A stretch of 64,000 nucleotides of DNA from Bog-756 sp963699085 (GCA_963699085.1 CAVOTH010000004.1:1922001-1986000); one strand, 5' to 3'. Shown: positions 24,760-33,234, counted from the stretch's first letter. Notes: a model not told the origin generated them from the letters alone. Made by a program: numbers and translations.

Positions 24760-25083
24760 ATGATCACGGCGAGATCCAATGTGGCGGTAAGGGACGAGTT
24801 CCTTGCCCTCGTGCTGGCCGATCCGGACCTACTCGACCTGGCCTTCGCCGAGGTGATCGCCTCATGGGAGGCCGATTCCCCGCAGCAGCCGCCGGATCAG
24901 ACGATCGTGGCCACCGCGGACCTTCCCAGTCCTCAGTTGCGGACATGGTGGGTGAGCGATGGTCGCCGCTGCTGGCACAGATGGCTACGGGCCATTCCCC
25001 GCCCCAAGGTCGCTCGGTCACCTCCGCAGTTGTCAGTGCGGGGGTGCCGAGTCGACCGGCTGAATTATGGGTCAGCTATCTGA
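24760..25083 (+). CDS. Hypothetical protein downstream of hsp20
   Basis: This 107-residue frame begins 6 bases after the hsp20 stop. The first 40 residues are well-behaved (VRDEFLALVLADPDLLDLAFAEVIASWEAD) and look like a short helical domain; the later Arg/Pro-rich half has poor coding character and may result from a frame break near 24900. No signal peptide or membrane segment. It is probably co-transcribed with hsp20. Function unknown. Confidence 0.5.
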   Translation: MITARSNVAVRDEFLALVLADPDLLDLAFAEVIASWEADSPQQPPDQTIVATADLPSPQLRTWWVSDGRRCWHRWLRAIPRPKVARSPPQLSVRGCRVDRLNYGSAI

Positions 25084-25184
25084 GTTGAACCAGACGGATG
25101 GATGTCGGCATCCGCTGAGCCGCCTTCGCGGTCGGCGCCTACCGTGACGACGTCTCGGTGAACTCGTGACCGCGCCAATTCCGA

Positions 25185-26052
25185 TCAGGTCGTCGATGGC
25201 GACGACAAGTTCGTACAGGGTCCAGGCGATGGCGCGATGGGGGCGGGGCGGCCGAGGAAAAACCCTTGACCAAAGTCGACACCAGCGGCCCGTGCACACT
25301 CGAGAGTTGCTTCATCTTCAATTCCCTCGGCGACAGTCCGAACGTTGAACGCCCGAGCGAGGTGGACGATCGCCTCGACCACAGCCCGGTTGGCTTCATC
25401 CGTCGCCAGATCGCGGACAAACTCGATGTCGATCTTGAGCTGGGTGATTGGCAGCTTCTTGAGGTAGACGAGGCTCCCGAATCCGGTGCCGAAGTCATCG
25501 ATGGCCAGCCCACATCCCAGACCTGCCAGATTCCTGGCGAACTCCGAGCCCGCCCTTAGGTCGGTCATGAGGGCCGTCTCGGTTATCTCGAACACGAGGT
25601 CAAGTGGATCCGCCCCGGTCCTGCGAATCTCCTCCTCGATGAACGAAAACATCCCCGGTGACTCCAGGGACGCGGCCGATAGGTTGCACTCGACGGTCCG
25701 CCCCGGGCCGCGAGTTCGATTCTTCGGCTAACCACCCAGCGGTCGATTTCTGCTATCAGCCCGTATTCTCCGCGGCCGGCAAGAACTCTCCGGGCAGGAC
25801 TATCTTGCCGTCACGGTCCACCATTCGAAGAAGGACTTCCTCTGAAGGATGGTCCAGAGCGAGCGGCACAATAGGTTGTGAGTAGAGGACGAAGCGGTCT
25901 TCGTCCAGGGCATCGCGGATTCGACCGACCCAACTGAGAGCTGCCAGCTTGCGCCGCAACGCCTCTTCCTCCTTTTTCTCATCGGTGGCGTCGCGGAAGA
26001 CCACGACCAGGCCTTCGATGGTCGCATCGCTTTGCCCCGGTCGATTCTTCAC
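25185..26052 (-). pseudogene. Broken PAS-EAL cyclic-di-GMP phosphodiesterase
   Basis: From 26052 the minus strand encodes the end of a PAS domain (EGLVVVFRDATDEKKEEE) and then an EAL domain: FVLYSQPIVPL, SEEVLLRM (EVL in place of EAL), NLSAASL, VFEITETAL, AIDDFGTGFGSL, LKIDIEFV and VAEGIED. Two one-base losses, near 25766-25770 and 25699-25706, shift the frame; adding one base at each gives exactly 290 codons. The 5' part of the PAS domain is also missing, with an in-frame stop just upstream. EAL proteins hydrolyse c-di-GMP. This copy is probably dead, though sequence error cannot be excluded for the shifts. Confidence 0.75.
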
Positions 26053-26202
26053 GAACTAAGGCATCGGTTCGATTGCAGTGAATCTGAAGAGTTCTCGAAC
26101 GAGCCGTCGGACGTCGACACAACCCTTTGCCCAGGTCAGCGTTGTTTCCTCCCTTAATGTGCCCGATCGGCTTACGGATGTCGGCGGCGCTAGCGTGATC
26201 GG

Positions 26203-26724
26203 ATGGGCGGATGGAGACTACGAATCCTCGTTCTTGTCATCGTCTCGATTGTCGCTGTAGGTATCGGCTGGGCAGTAAGCACCACCTCGACTTCCGACCA
26301 AGCGGAGCAGCTACTTGACCGGATTGCGCTGCCGGTCGGGTCGGCTCAGGTAACGCGCCTGACGCAGCAGGACTTCCTTCAGCCATCCCAAAGCGAAGCC
26401 TGCGCCACTGTGATCGACCGGTCTCGATTCTGGGTCGCACGGGGAAGCGAAGCAGCAGTGAAGGCGTTCGTCGCCGAGCATCCCGAGACGGGGATGAAGA
26501 CTGAAACCACGGCCGACGACTGGTCTGCTTCCTCTGACGACGGTGGCTGGGTCGTCCAGGTTCCCGTCGATACCGCGCCCATATCGTCACAGGCCGCCGG
26601 ATCAGCAGCCCTGGTCGTCACGATGGCAGGTATCGGACATGGAAACGTGGGCATTCGAGCCGATGCTCAAATCGTGCCGCCCGGTACGGGGTGCAAGACC
26701 TCAGGCGGACCGGAGCGGCACTGA
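26203..26724 (+). CDS. Membrane-anchored hypothetical protein
   Basis: This 173-residue product has an N-terminal membrane helix (residues 6-26, LRILVLVIVSIVAVGIGWAV) that serves as anchor or uncleaved signal, followed by an extracytoplasmic domain of about 140 residues. Two cysteines (EACATV and GTGCKT) could form a disulfide. The tail VVTMAGIGHGNVGIRADAQI looks like a closing beta-sheet. No strong ribosome site precedes ATG 26203. It stands alone in the decayed zone. No family recognised. Confidence 0.6.
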   Translation: MGGWRLRILVLVIVSIVAVGIGWAVSTTSTSDQAEQLLDRIALPVGSAQVTRLTQQDFLQPSQSEACATVIDRSRFWVARGSEAAVKAFVAEHPETGMKTETTADDWSASSDDGGWVVQVPVDTAPISSQAAGSAALVVTMAGIGHGNVGIRADAQIVPPGTGCKTSGGPERH

Positions 26725-27142
26725 TTCAGGCGGCCCAGTCAGAGTCCGCTCCGAACTCGCATCCAGCCCGACGCCGCCAATCGGAAGGGTCGCAGATGCC
26801 GCAGGGACTCCTATAACGCTCGGTCGGTCAGCACTGGCTGGCGGAACATTGACACCACTTCCCCGTATTTCGAAATCGGTCGGTGTCCCACCAGGGCAGT
26901 GGGGGCAGGTTATGCCCGACCGGCTGAGCCAGAAGCCGTGTGCGCTATCAATGGAGTTAACCCGATGAGAGCGTCGACGACTTCGCTGAGCGTGCTCTGA
27001 TGATCAGGTCGGGCACCGCATTCATCTGCGAGCATGACCTGGAAACGGACAGTTCCCACTGGGCCAGTCGATCGGACAGTCTTTTCCGCAGAATGGTACC
27101 TTGAACCATGCAGGCACGGTGATCAGTCATTAGGAGGCGGCG
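26725..27142. other. 418-base gap, nothing recognised
   Basis: No conserved frame, tRNA or repeat was seen on either strand. The last 30 bases contain the ribosome site (TTAGGAGG) of the pentapeptide-repeat gene, and its promoter must lie here. Confidence 0.4.
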
Positions 27143-29110
27143 ATGTCGATCAAGCGGTGGATGAGGGGTTCCGTTGGTTTGGCGGTAGTCGCCGTCGTGA
27201 CCCTCGGGTTGCCAAGCGTGAGCGGTGCCGCTTCGCAATCAGCCTCGACAGCTAAGCCGACGATCTCGGGCTTCACGAGCAATCCCTCGTCCCTCGCCAG
27301 TACCGGTGGAACAGTGACGCTGTCCGCAACCGTCACAGGAGCTACTACTTGCAATCTCACGTCTACGATGGCGGTCACGGGACTCCCCGAGACTGTGACC
27401 TGTGCATCAGGGCCGGTCTCCGTGCCCTTGACATTCCCCGCCAACACCACGACGAAGGCGATCAGCTACACGCTCACCCTTTCAGCGACCGCCACCAAGA
27501 CCGCCACCAAGACCGCCACGGCGACAACAACGGTCAAGGTGGCCAAGCCGCCAAAAGCGTCGAAGCCTCACAAGCCAAAAGTTGTCGCTTTCACTGCCAG
27601 CCCCCAGACGCTCCAAGCCCTGGGTGGGTCCGTGTTGCTGACGGCGACCACAACCAACGGTGGTCTCTGCCGCATCACGGCCACGGGGCTGATTAACGGG
27701 TTTCCCGATTACACCACTTGCATTACCGGACAGGCCTCTTACTCGGTCGACATCGCCCCCAATCTGGGTTCGACCGCAGAGACGTACAAGTTCACCCTCA
27801 CCGTGATGGCTGCGAGCGGCTCCGGCAAAGCAACGAGTACAACGACCGTTACCGTCGAGCCCCCGCCCACCACCCTGACGATCTCGGAATCCACCTCCAC
27901 TATCGCTCCGGGCGGCACTGTGGCCTTCCAAGTCAACGGTTTCGACGCCGCCGGTAAACCTCTCGGTCTCGACACCGACGCCACCCTCAGCATCACGGGA
28001 GTGGTCAGTCCGGGAAATGGACAGAGCGGAGGTGACGGCAGCTGCGACGGCTTCACATGCACTGCAAGCGATGTCGGCACCTATACCGTGACGGCCAGCG
28101 ACGCCTTCAGCTCCGCTGCCCCTGTCAGTGCGACGTTCACTGTGGCAGCCGTTGATTGCTCGAACCTGGTTCCTGATGCTGATTTGGAGGGCTGCAGTCT
28201 CATCGGCAATAACCTGACCGGCGCCAACCTGACCGGCGCCAACCTGACCGGCGCCAACCTGATTGGTGACTTTGTTGAGGGCACAATCCTGACGAACGCC
28301 AACCTCACCAACGCCAACCTGACCTATACCTACTTGTATGGCGCCAATTTGACTGACGCCAACCTGACCGGTGCCAACCTGTATGGCGCCTATCCGATCC
28401 TCGTCACCCTGACCGGCGCCAACCTGATTGGCGCAACCCTGACTGGTGTTTCCTCCGGTGGGATCACCGGCACGCCATCTGCTCTCCCCGGAGGCTGGCA
28501 GATCATCGCTGGCTATCTGATCGGACCCGGTGCCGATCTGGCCAACGCCGACCTGGCCAACGCCGACCTGGCCAACGCCGACCTGGCCAACGCCGACCTG
28601 CTCTCCGCCAACCTCACCGACGCCACTCTGACTGGTGCCAACCTGACCGATGCCAACCTCGAATACGCAACCCTGACTGGCGCAACCCTGACTGGTGTTT
28701 CCTCCGGTGGGATCAACGGCACACCATCTGCTCTCCCCGGAGGCTGGCAGATCATCGCTGGCTATCTGATCGGACCCGGTGCCGATCTGGCCAACGCCGA
28801 CCTGGCCACCGACCTGGCCAACGCCGACCTGACCAACGCCGACCTGACCAACGCCGACCTGACCAACGCCGACCTGGTCTCCGCCAACCTCACCGACGCC
28901 ACTCTGACTGGTGCCAACCTGACCGATGCCAACCTCGAATACGCAACCCTGACTGGTGCCAACTTCTCTGGCGCCGCATTGAGTGGGATCACTTTTGAGG
29001 ACACGACCTGCCCAGACGGTTCTAACAGCGATACCAATGGGTACTGGGCGAATCCACCCACCGATACGGAATGGATCAACACGTACACCTGTATCGGCCA
29101 CGGGATGTAG
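27143..29110 (+). CDS. Secreted pentapeptide-repeat protein with Ig-like domains
   Basis: This 655-residue exported protein has a signal peptide ending near residue 30 (VSGAAS). Residues about 35-330 hold three Ser/Thr-rich Ig-like segments, the second following a TATKTATK linker. From about residue 350 to 625 there are long runs of A(D/N)LXX pentapeptides, which should fold as a right-handed square beta-helix. A 249-base segment is duplicated in tandem (from 28433 and 28682), each copy containing GGWQIIAGYLIGPG. One copy has a one-residue break in the five-residue phase (ADLATDLAN). The tail has two Cys. AGGAGG precedes ATG 27143. Probably a surface protein. Confidence 0.85.
   Translation: MSIKRWMRGSVGLAVVAVVTLGLPSVSGAASQSASTAKPTISGFTSNPSSLASTGGTVTLSATVTGATTCNLTSTMAVTGLPETVTCASGPVSVPLTFPANTTTKAISYTLTLSATATKTATKTATATTTVKVAKPPKASKPHKPKVVAFTASPQTLQALGGSVLLTATTTNGGLCRITATGLINGFPDYTTCITGQASYSVDIAPNLGSTAETYKFTLTVMAASGSGKATSTTTVTVEPPPTTLTISESTSTIAPGGTVAFQVNGFDAAGKPLGLDTDATLSITGVVSPGNGQSGGDGSCDGFTCTASDVGTYTVTASDAFSSAAPVSATFTVAAVDCSNLVPDADLEGCSLIGNNLTGANLTGANLTGANLIGDFVEGTILTNANLTNANLTYTYLYGANLTDANLTGANLYGAYPILVTLTGANLIGATLTGVSSGGITGTPSALPGGWQIIAGYLIGPGADLANADLANADLANADLANADLLSANLTDATLTGANLTDANLEYATLTGATLTGVSSGGINGTPSALPGGWQIIAGYLIGPGADLANADLATDLANADLTNADLTNADLTNADLVSANLTDATLTGANLTDANLEYATLTGANFSGAALSGITFEDTTCPDGSNSDTNGYWANPPTDTEWINTYTCIGHGM
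28433..28958 (+). repeat. Tandem duplication inside the pentapeptide-repeat gene
   Basis: Two near-identical in-frame segments start at 28433 and 28682 (period 249 bases). Each encodes the TLTGVSSGGI, PSALPGGWQIIAGY and pentapeptide block. Within them the 15-base unit GCCGACCTGGCCAAC is itself repeated. Copies differ in pentapeptide number, as expected from slippage. Confidence 0.85.
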
Positions 29111-29298
29111 CAATCCAGGACTGGGAGTCGGCTTGTCTCATAGGATTCGCCACGACAGCTGACCCCACGTCTGACCAAAAACGGCAAGTAACGACCCACT
29201 CCCCCGCCTCATCGATTCCGGGCCATCGTCCCTGGACACAACCCGTGCGCGTTATCTATAGGTCGGAAAATAAGATTCCACCGTTGGTGTTACACCAG

Positions 29299-29553
29299 AT
29301 GATGAATACAACGCCCACAACCCCCACCCTGATCGGATACGCACGAGTCTCCACTACGGACCAGAATCCCGACCTCCAGGTCGACGCCCTGAAGGCAGCT
29401 GGCTCTGGGCGGGTCTTCACGGACCAAGCGTCAGGATCCCTCGCCAGCCGCCCTCAACTCAATCGGACGCTCGACCACCTGCGAGAGGGCGAGGTGGTCG
29501 TGGTGTGGAGGTTGGACCGACTTGGGAGGTCCCTGAAAAACTGCCGTGGATGA
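29299..29553 (+). pseudogene. Serine recombinase (resolvase/invertase) N-terminal fragment
   Basis: The frame from ATG 29299 encodes IGYARVSTTDQN with the catalytic Ser at residue 18, VFTDQASGSLASRP and VVVWRLDRLGRSLKN, i.e. the first 80 or so residues of a Hin/Tn3-type catalytic domain. Where the family continues, the sequence passes into a tyrosine-integrase reading frame and stops at 29553. The dimer helix and DNA-binding domain are missing, so it cannot recombine DNA. The AT-rich 60 bases upstream may be an old recombination or promoter site. Confidence 0.82.
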
Positions 29554-30367
29554 CGATCTGGTCGCCAGAACTCCTTGCAAGGTCAAACGGGCATCAATAG
29601 AGCACGCTTCGGAGCGACCCACTGCGACGCCAGCGGAAGTGACCTCTGCAGTGGCAACGGTTCCAATGCGATACCGCCTAGCGATCCTCCCAGCTGCGTG
29701 GTGCCAACTGAGGCGAGGTGAGATCCTCGGTCTCCAGCGAGCGGACATTGATGTCGATGCCGGTCTCTTGACCGTCCAGCGTGCCTGGGTCGACACGGAG
29801 GGCGGCCGACGCGAGCTAGGCCCGCCGAAGACCGCAGCAGGAAAATGAACTCTCGCCGTGCCTCCGCAGATCCTCCCCGCGATCGTCTCGCATCTGGATT
29901 CTCTCGACGCGGCTCCGAACACTTGGCTGTTCCCCGGCGAGCACGGAATGCCCATCTATGGGCTGACCCTGAATCGGGCCTGGAACAAAGCGCGCGCGTC
30001 GATCGGCAGGCCAGACCTCCGGTTGCATGACCTAAGACACTCGGGTCTCACCTGGTCGGCCGCCACGGGAGCAAGCGTCGCCGAACTCATGAAGCGTGGC
30101 GGCCATGCCAGTCCGACAGCGGCTCTCCGCTATCAGCACGCCACCATGGACCGGGACAGAGCCCTCGCAAACGCACTTGCAGAGATGGCGACTGGTCCAG
30201 CGGTCGTCTCGCTGGTCCCTACTGAACGGGTGACGGACGAAATACGGACGAAGTTGCCCGAGAGCGATGGAGTCGAAGCCACCATCTTGCCGCTGACCTG
30301 CGATGATCCTGAGCAGTCCCAACGGGGTTCGAACCCGTGTTCCCACCTTGAGAGGGTGGTGTCCTAG
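29537..30367 (+). pseudogene. Tyrosine recombinase/phage-type integrase, truncated and interrupted by TGA
   Basis: The readable protein starts inside the core-binding domain (TAVDDDLVARTPCKVK) and runs through the catalytic domain: box I Arg in WCQLRRGEILGL, then LHDLRHSGLTW, the second His in KRGGHASPTAALRYQHA with the catalytic Tyr. An in-frame TGA at 29846-29848 sits where homologues have Arg (AAGK-R-TLAVPP), one C-to-T change from CGA. The first 130 or so residues are lost at the junction with the serine recombinase fragment. Its last 18 codons lie inside the tRNA-Glu gene, showing that its element integrated there. Confidence 0.8.
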
Positions 30368-30386
30368 GCCTCTAGACGATGGGACC
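30314..30386 (-). tRNA. tRNA-Glu (anticodon CTC)
   Basis: The minus strand folds as a 73-base cloverleaf: acceptor GGTCCCA/TGGGACT, D-arm GTCT...GGAC, anticodon stem CCACC/GGTGG with loop CTCTCAA (anticodon CTC), 4-base variable loop and T-arm ACGGG-TTCGAAC-CCCGT. No CCA is encoded. The integrase gene on the other strand ends inside it, so its 3' half is the probable attachment site of an integrated element. Confidence 0.92.
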
Positions 30387-30420
30387 CTATAGAGCCGCCG
30401 AACTTGGCGACCCGTACTGG

Positions 30421-30437
30421 CGCCCCCGGAAGGGGCG
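30421..30437 (-). other. Short GC hairpin between the two tRNAs
   Basis: CGCCCC (30421-30426) and GGGGCG (30432-30437) form a 6-base stem with a 5-base loop between the tRNA-Gln and tRNA-Glu genes. It may be a processing signal or weak terminator. There is no T-tract. Confidence 0.3.
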
Positions 30438-30497
30438 ATCATGCTCCGCCCACCTCGGACGGTCTTCCACAACTCCCCCGAGAGGTCACTGTGTCTG

Positions 30498-30570
30498 CTC
30501 GGGGGGGAGGGATCGAACCTCCAACCTCCAGATTCAGAGTCTGGCGCTCTGCCGGTTGAGCTACCCCCGA
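30498..30570 (-). tRNA. tRNA-Gln (anticodon CTG)
   Basis: A 73-base cloverleaf lies on the minus strand: acceptor TCGGGGG/CCCCCGA, D-arm GCTC...GAGC, anticodon stem CCAGA/TCTGG with loop CTCTGAA (anticodon CTG), variable loop AGGTT, and T-arm GGAGG-TTCGATC-CCTCC. No CCA is encoded. It lies 111 bases upstream of tRNA-Glu and is probably co-transcribed with it. Confidence 0.93.
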
Positions 30571-30699
30571 ATGGGCGAAGCGCCAATTTAGCCGACCTTG
30601 GCCGCCCCGGGGACGCCGCACCGTACGCACCTGCTCCGGGCACCGCCGGCGCCCAAGTTACCCCCGGCCCCCCACCACACCATCGCTACGATCACCGAT

Positions 30700-31839
30700 A
30701 TGGACGCACACCGGGTGGTCATCGTCGGTGGCGGCGTCCTCGGCACCATGCACGCCCTCGAGGCCTGCCGCCGTGGCTTCGAGGTCGTCCACCTGGAATC
30801 AGACGCCGGCCCGCGCCGCGCTTCGGTGCGAAACTTCGGCCTGGTGTGGGTCAGTGGAAGGGCGTCCGGTCCCGAGCTCGCCCTTGCCCTCCGGTCCCGG
30901 GAGCTTTGGGAGCAATTGGCCATTCACTCCCCCGGCGTGGGCTTTCGACCGGCTGGGTCGATCACTGTCGCCAACCGTGAGGCCGAGTTGGCGCTGATGG
31001 CTGAGGCTGCGGCCCAACCCGACGCCGGGCTGCGCGGTATCGAGCTGCTCGACTCGAAGCAGGTCCGTGCCGCCAATCCCGCGGTGCGGGGCGATCTGCT
31101 CGGCGGCCTACTCTGCACCCGTGACGCCATCGTCGAGCCCGGCCTCGCACTCGGGGCGGTCCGGGTCACCCTCGAAGCCACCGGACGGTACACGTGGCTC
31201 CCCCGCCGTCAGGTGGTCGACGTCCACACCGCCGCAGGTGGCACGGCCGTAGCCGTCGACCACCTCGGCGAACGGCACCAGGGGTCCGCCTTGGTGCTGT
31301 GCATCGGCGACCGACTGTCCGGACTCGGCGGCCTGGTCGGATCCACTCTGGCCGCCGCGCCCCTCCGCCGTTGCCGCCTGCAGATGTTGCAGACCGCCCC
31401 GGCCGACGAACGTCTGACCACGGCCCTGGCCGACGCCGACTCCATGCGGTACTACCCCGCCTATGACCTACCGGGCCGCAGCCACCTTCCGGAGCCGGCG
31501 GCCACGACCTCGGAGTGGGGCATGCAGCTGCTCCTCGTCCAGCGGGCCGCGGGAGGCCTCACCATCGGCGACACCCACACCTACGACGAGCCCTTCGACT
31601 TCGCCGTCGAGGAGCACCTCTACCAGGACCTGGCCGGGCGGGCCGAGGCCGTCCTCGGCTGGCGCCTGCCGCCGATCGTCCGACGCTGGGCCGGCGTCTA
31701 CACCGCGGTGACCGACGAGCGCATCTACTACCGGACCACCGTCGAACCGGGCATCGTCGTGGTCACCGGACCGGCCGGACGGGGAATGACCCTGTCGCCC
31801 GCAATTGCCGAAGAGACCTGGGAGGAGCTGACCCGATGA
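30700..31839 (+). CDS. FAD-dependent oxidoreductase, HpnW-like (TIGR03364 type), phosphonate-linked
   Basis: This 379-residue flavoprotein of the DAO/glycine-oxidase fold has the FAD loop VVIVGGGVLGTMHALEA at the start, RNFGLVWVSGRA, and a C-terminal GPAGRGMTLSPAIAE that closes on FAD. This matches, as far as I can judge by eye, the TIGR03364 group found beside PhnX-like hydrolases. Such enzymes are proposed to oxidise 2-aminoethylphosphonate or its N-methyl form to phosphonoacetaldehyde. The next gene overlaps by 4 bases (ATGA) and encodes exactly such a hydrolase, which supports the role. ATG 30700 directly precedes the Rossmann strand; no strong ribosome site is visible. Confidence 0.82.
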   Translation: MDAHRVVIVGGGVLGTMHALEACRRGFEVVHLESDAGPRRASVRNFGLVWVSGRASGPELALALRSRELWEQLAIHSPGVGFRPAGSITVANREAELALMAEAAAQPDAGLRGIELLDSKQVRAANPAVRGDLLGGLLCTRDAIVEPGLALGAVRVTLEATGRYTWLPRRQVVDVHTAAGGTAVAVDHLGERHQGSALVLCIGDRLSGLGGLVGSTLAAAPLRRCRLQMLQTAPADERLTTALADADSMRYYPAYDLPGRSHLPEPAATTSEWGMQLLLVQRAAGGLTIGDTHTYDEPFDFAVEEHLYQDLAGRAEAVLGWRLPPIVRRWAGVYTAVTDERIYYRTTVEPGIVVVTGPAGRGMTLSPAIAEETWEELTR

Positions 31840-32513
31840 CCACCCCAATCCGTCTGGCCGCGCTCGACATGGCCGGCACCACCGTGGCCGACGAGGGTGC
31901 GGTGGAGGAGGCCTTCCAGTCCGCCCTCGACGCCGTCGGTCTGGTCGCCGGTGACCTGATGGACGACCCCGGCGCCTACATCCGGCGCACCATGGGGCAG
32001 TCCAAGATCACCGTCTTCACCGAACTGCTCGGCGGCGACCGCCACCGTGCCGAGTCAGCCAACCTCGCATTCGAGGAGGCCTTCGACCAGGCCGTCGACC
32101 GGGGTGAGGTGGTGGCCCTGTCCGGGGCCGTCGACACCTTCGCCGAACTTCGGGCCGGTGGCGTCCGACTGTGCCTGACCACCGGCTTCTCCCCTGCCAC
32201 CCGCGACCGGATCATCGGCGCCCTCGGGTGGGAGGGGCTGGTCGACCTGGCCCTGTCCCCGGCCGACGCCGGGCGCGGCCGCCCGTGGCCCGACATGATC
32301 CTCACCGCGGTGCTGCGACTCCTGATCGACGATGTGGCCGAGGTGGCCGTGGTCGGTGACACCACGAGCGACCTGATCGCCGGCACCCGCTCCGGTGCGT
32401 CCATCGTGGCCGGCGTGCTCACCGGTGCCCACACCGCGGCGGAGTTGGCCGACGCGCCCCACACCCATCTACTGCCGTCCGTCGCCGAACTCCCAGGACT
32501 GGTCTTCGGCTGA
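31836..32513 (+). CDS. PhnX-like HAD hydrolase (phosphonatase-like, TIGR03351 type)
   Basis: This is a 225-residue HAD-superfamily enzyme. The nucleophile motif is LDMAGTTV (D9), as in phosphonoacetaldehyde hydrolase (DxAGTT). LTTGFSP supplies motif II Thr, and VVGDTTSDL the acidic motif IV. A helical cap (residues about 20-85) includes the MGQSKITVF segment with a Lys that could serve as Schiff-base residue. It would cleave phosphonoacetaldehyde to acetaldehyde and phosphate. Start ATG overlaps the oxidoreductase stop, so the two are translated together. No phosphonate transporter lies nearby. Function is inferred from motif and pairing. Confidence 0.85.
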   Translation: MTTPIRLAALDMAGTTVADEGAVEEAFQSALDAVGLVAGDLMDDPGAYIRRTMGQSKITVFTELLGGDRHRAESANLAFEEAFDQAVDRGEVVALSGAVDTFAELRAGGVRLCLTTGFSPATRDRIIGALGWEGLVDLALSPADAGRGRPWPDMILTAVLRLLIDDVAEVAVVGDTTSDLIAGTRSGASIVAGVLTGAHTAAELADAPHTHLLPSVAELPGLVFG

Positions 32514-32558
32514 ACGGCGTCAATCATCATGAACCGTGGCGTCCGCGCAACGCTTCGA

Positions 32559-33140
32559 TCAGGAGAAACTGTCGAGCCGTTCGAATCCGATGATCCGCCC
32601 TAGGGCCACTCCCACGGTCTCCTTGGCATAGTACGGAACGGCAGAAAAGCCGGTGATCGGCGAATACTGGGTAGGGGTCGGGTACGGCTTCAGTCCGACC
32701 GAGGACGCAATGGCCAGACTGCGGGCCTCGTGGAACTTGTCGGTCACCACCAACACCGTGGTATCCCCGTGGGCGATGAGGATCGGGGCGGCCTCGGACA
32801 GGTTCCCCCATGAAGTGCGACCCCCGGCCTGCATGATGTCGTCGGCCGGGACACCGACGGACCGCAGGTAGCGGGCGGAGGCCTGCGCCTCGGTGTACGC
32901 GTCGCCTGGTTCCTTCGAGCCGGTGACCATGATCGAGGGTGCGTAGTGCTGGTGCCACAACAGGGCGGCCTGCTCGAGCCGGGCCTGCAGGTCCGGCGAG
33001 GGAACGCCGTTGTACTGGGCGGCCCCCATGACCACGATTGCGCCCGCCGCCCGCGGTTCGTAACGCTGGCCGGTCTTCCATACCTGATAGGCGGTCACGC
33101 CGAGGTAGACGACGACAGCCACCAGCAGGTACTTGACCAA
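32559..33140 (-). CDS. YdcF/DUF218 family membrane-anchored protein
   Basis: This product has one N-terminal membrane helix and an extracytoplasmic DUF218 domain: AIVVMGAAQYNG, LQARLEQAALLW, IMVTGSK, EAQASARYLRSVGVP and the later GGRTSWGNLSEAA. Family members are linked to envelope or vancomycin-sensitivity functions. The start is doubtful. TTG 33140 opens the visible frame, but the same frame continues upstream as RPLIPVHPGPALFGFRLLR, and a GTG overlapping the gltX stop (33238) in another frame would join it after a frame change, so the true gene may begin there. Conserved Arg/Glu residues are intact. Confidence 0.8.
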   Translation of the reverse strand: MVKYLLVAVVVYLGVTAYQVWKTGQRYEPRAAGAIVVMGAAQYNGVPSPDLQARLEQAALLWHQHYAPSIMVTGSKEPGDAYTEAQASARYLRSVGVPADDIMQAGGRTSWGNLSEAAPILIAHGDTTVLVVTDKFHEARSLAIASSVGLKPYPTPTQYSPITGFSAVPYYAKETVGVALGRIIGFERLDSFS

Positions 33141-33234
33141 CCGGAGCAGGATGCGGAGCAGCCGGAAACCGAACAGAGCGGGACCTGGGTGGACCGGGAT
33201 CAGCGGGCGCGACCGGGTGCGGCCACCCGGTCGG

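Noticed and set aside
27482..29113. A 543-residue open frame antisense to the pentapeptide-repeat gene
   Set aside because: It is created by the repeat composition (GCC/GAC/CTG triplets read backwards avoid stops). It has no ribosome site, and its product is a Gly/Val/Gln repeat with no known fold.
30588..30699. N-terminal extension of the FAD oxidoreductase from 30598
   Set aside because: The extra 34 residues are Pro/His-rich and begin right beside the tRNA-Gln gene; the Rossmann strand starts just after ATG 30700.
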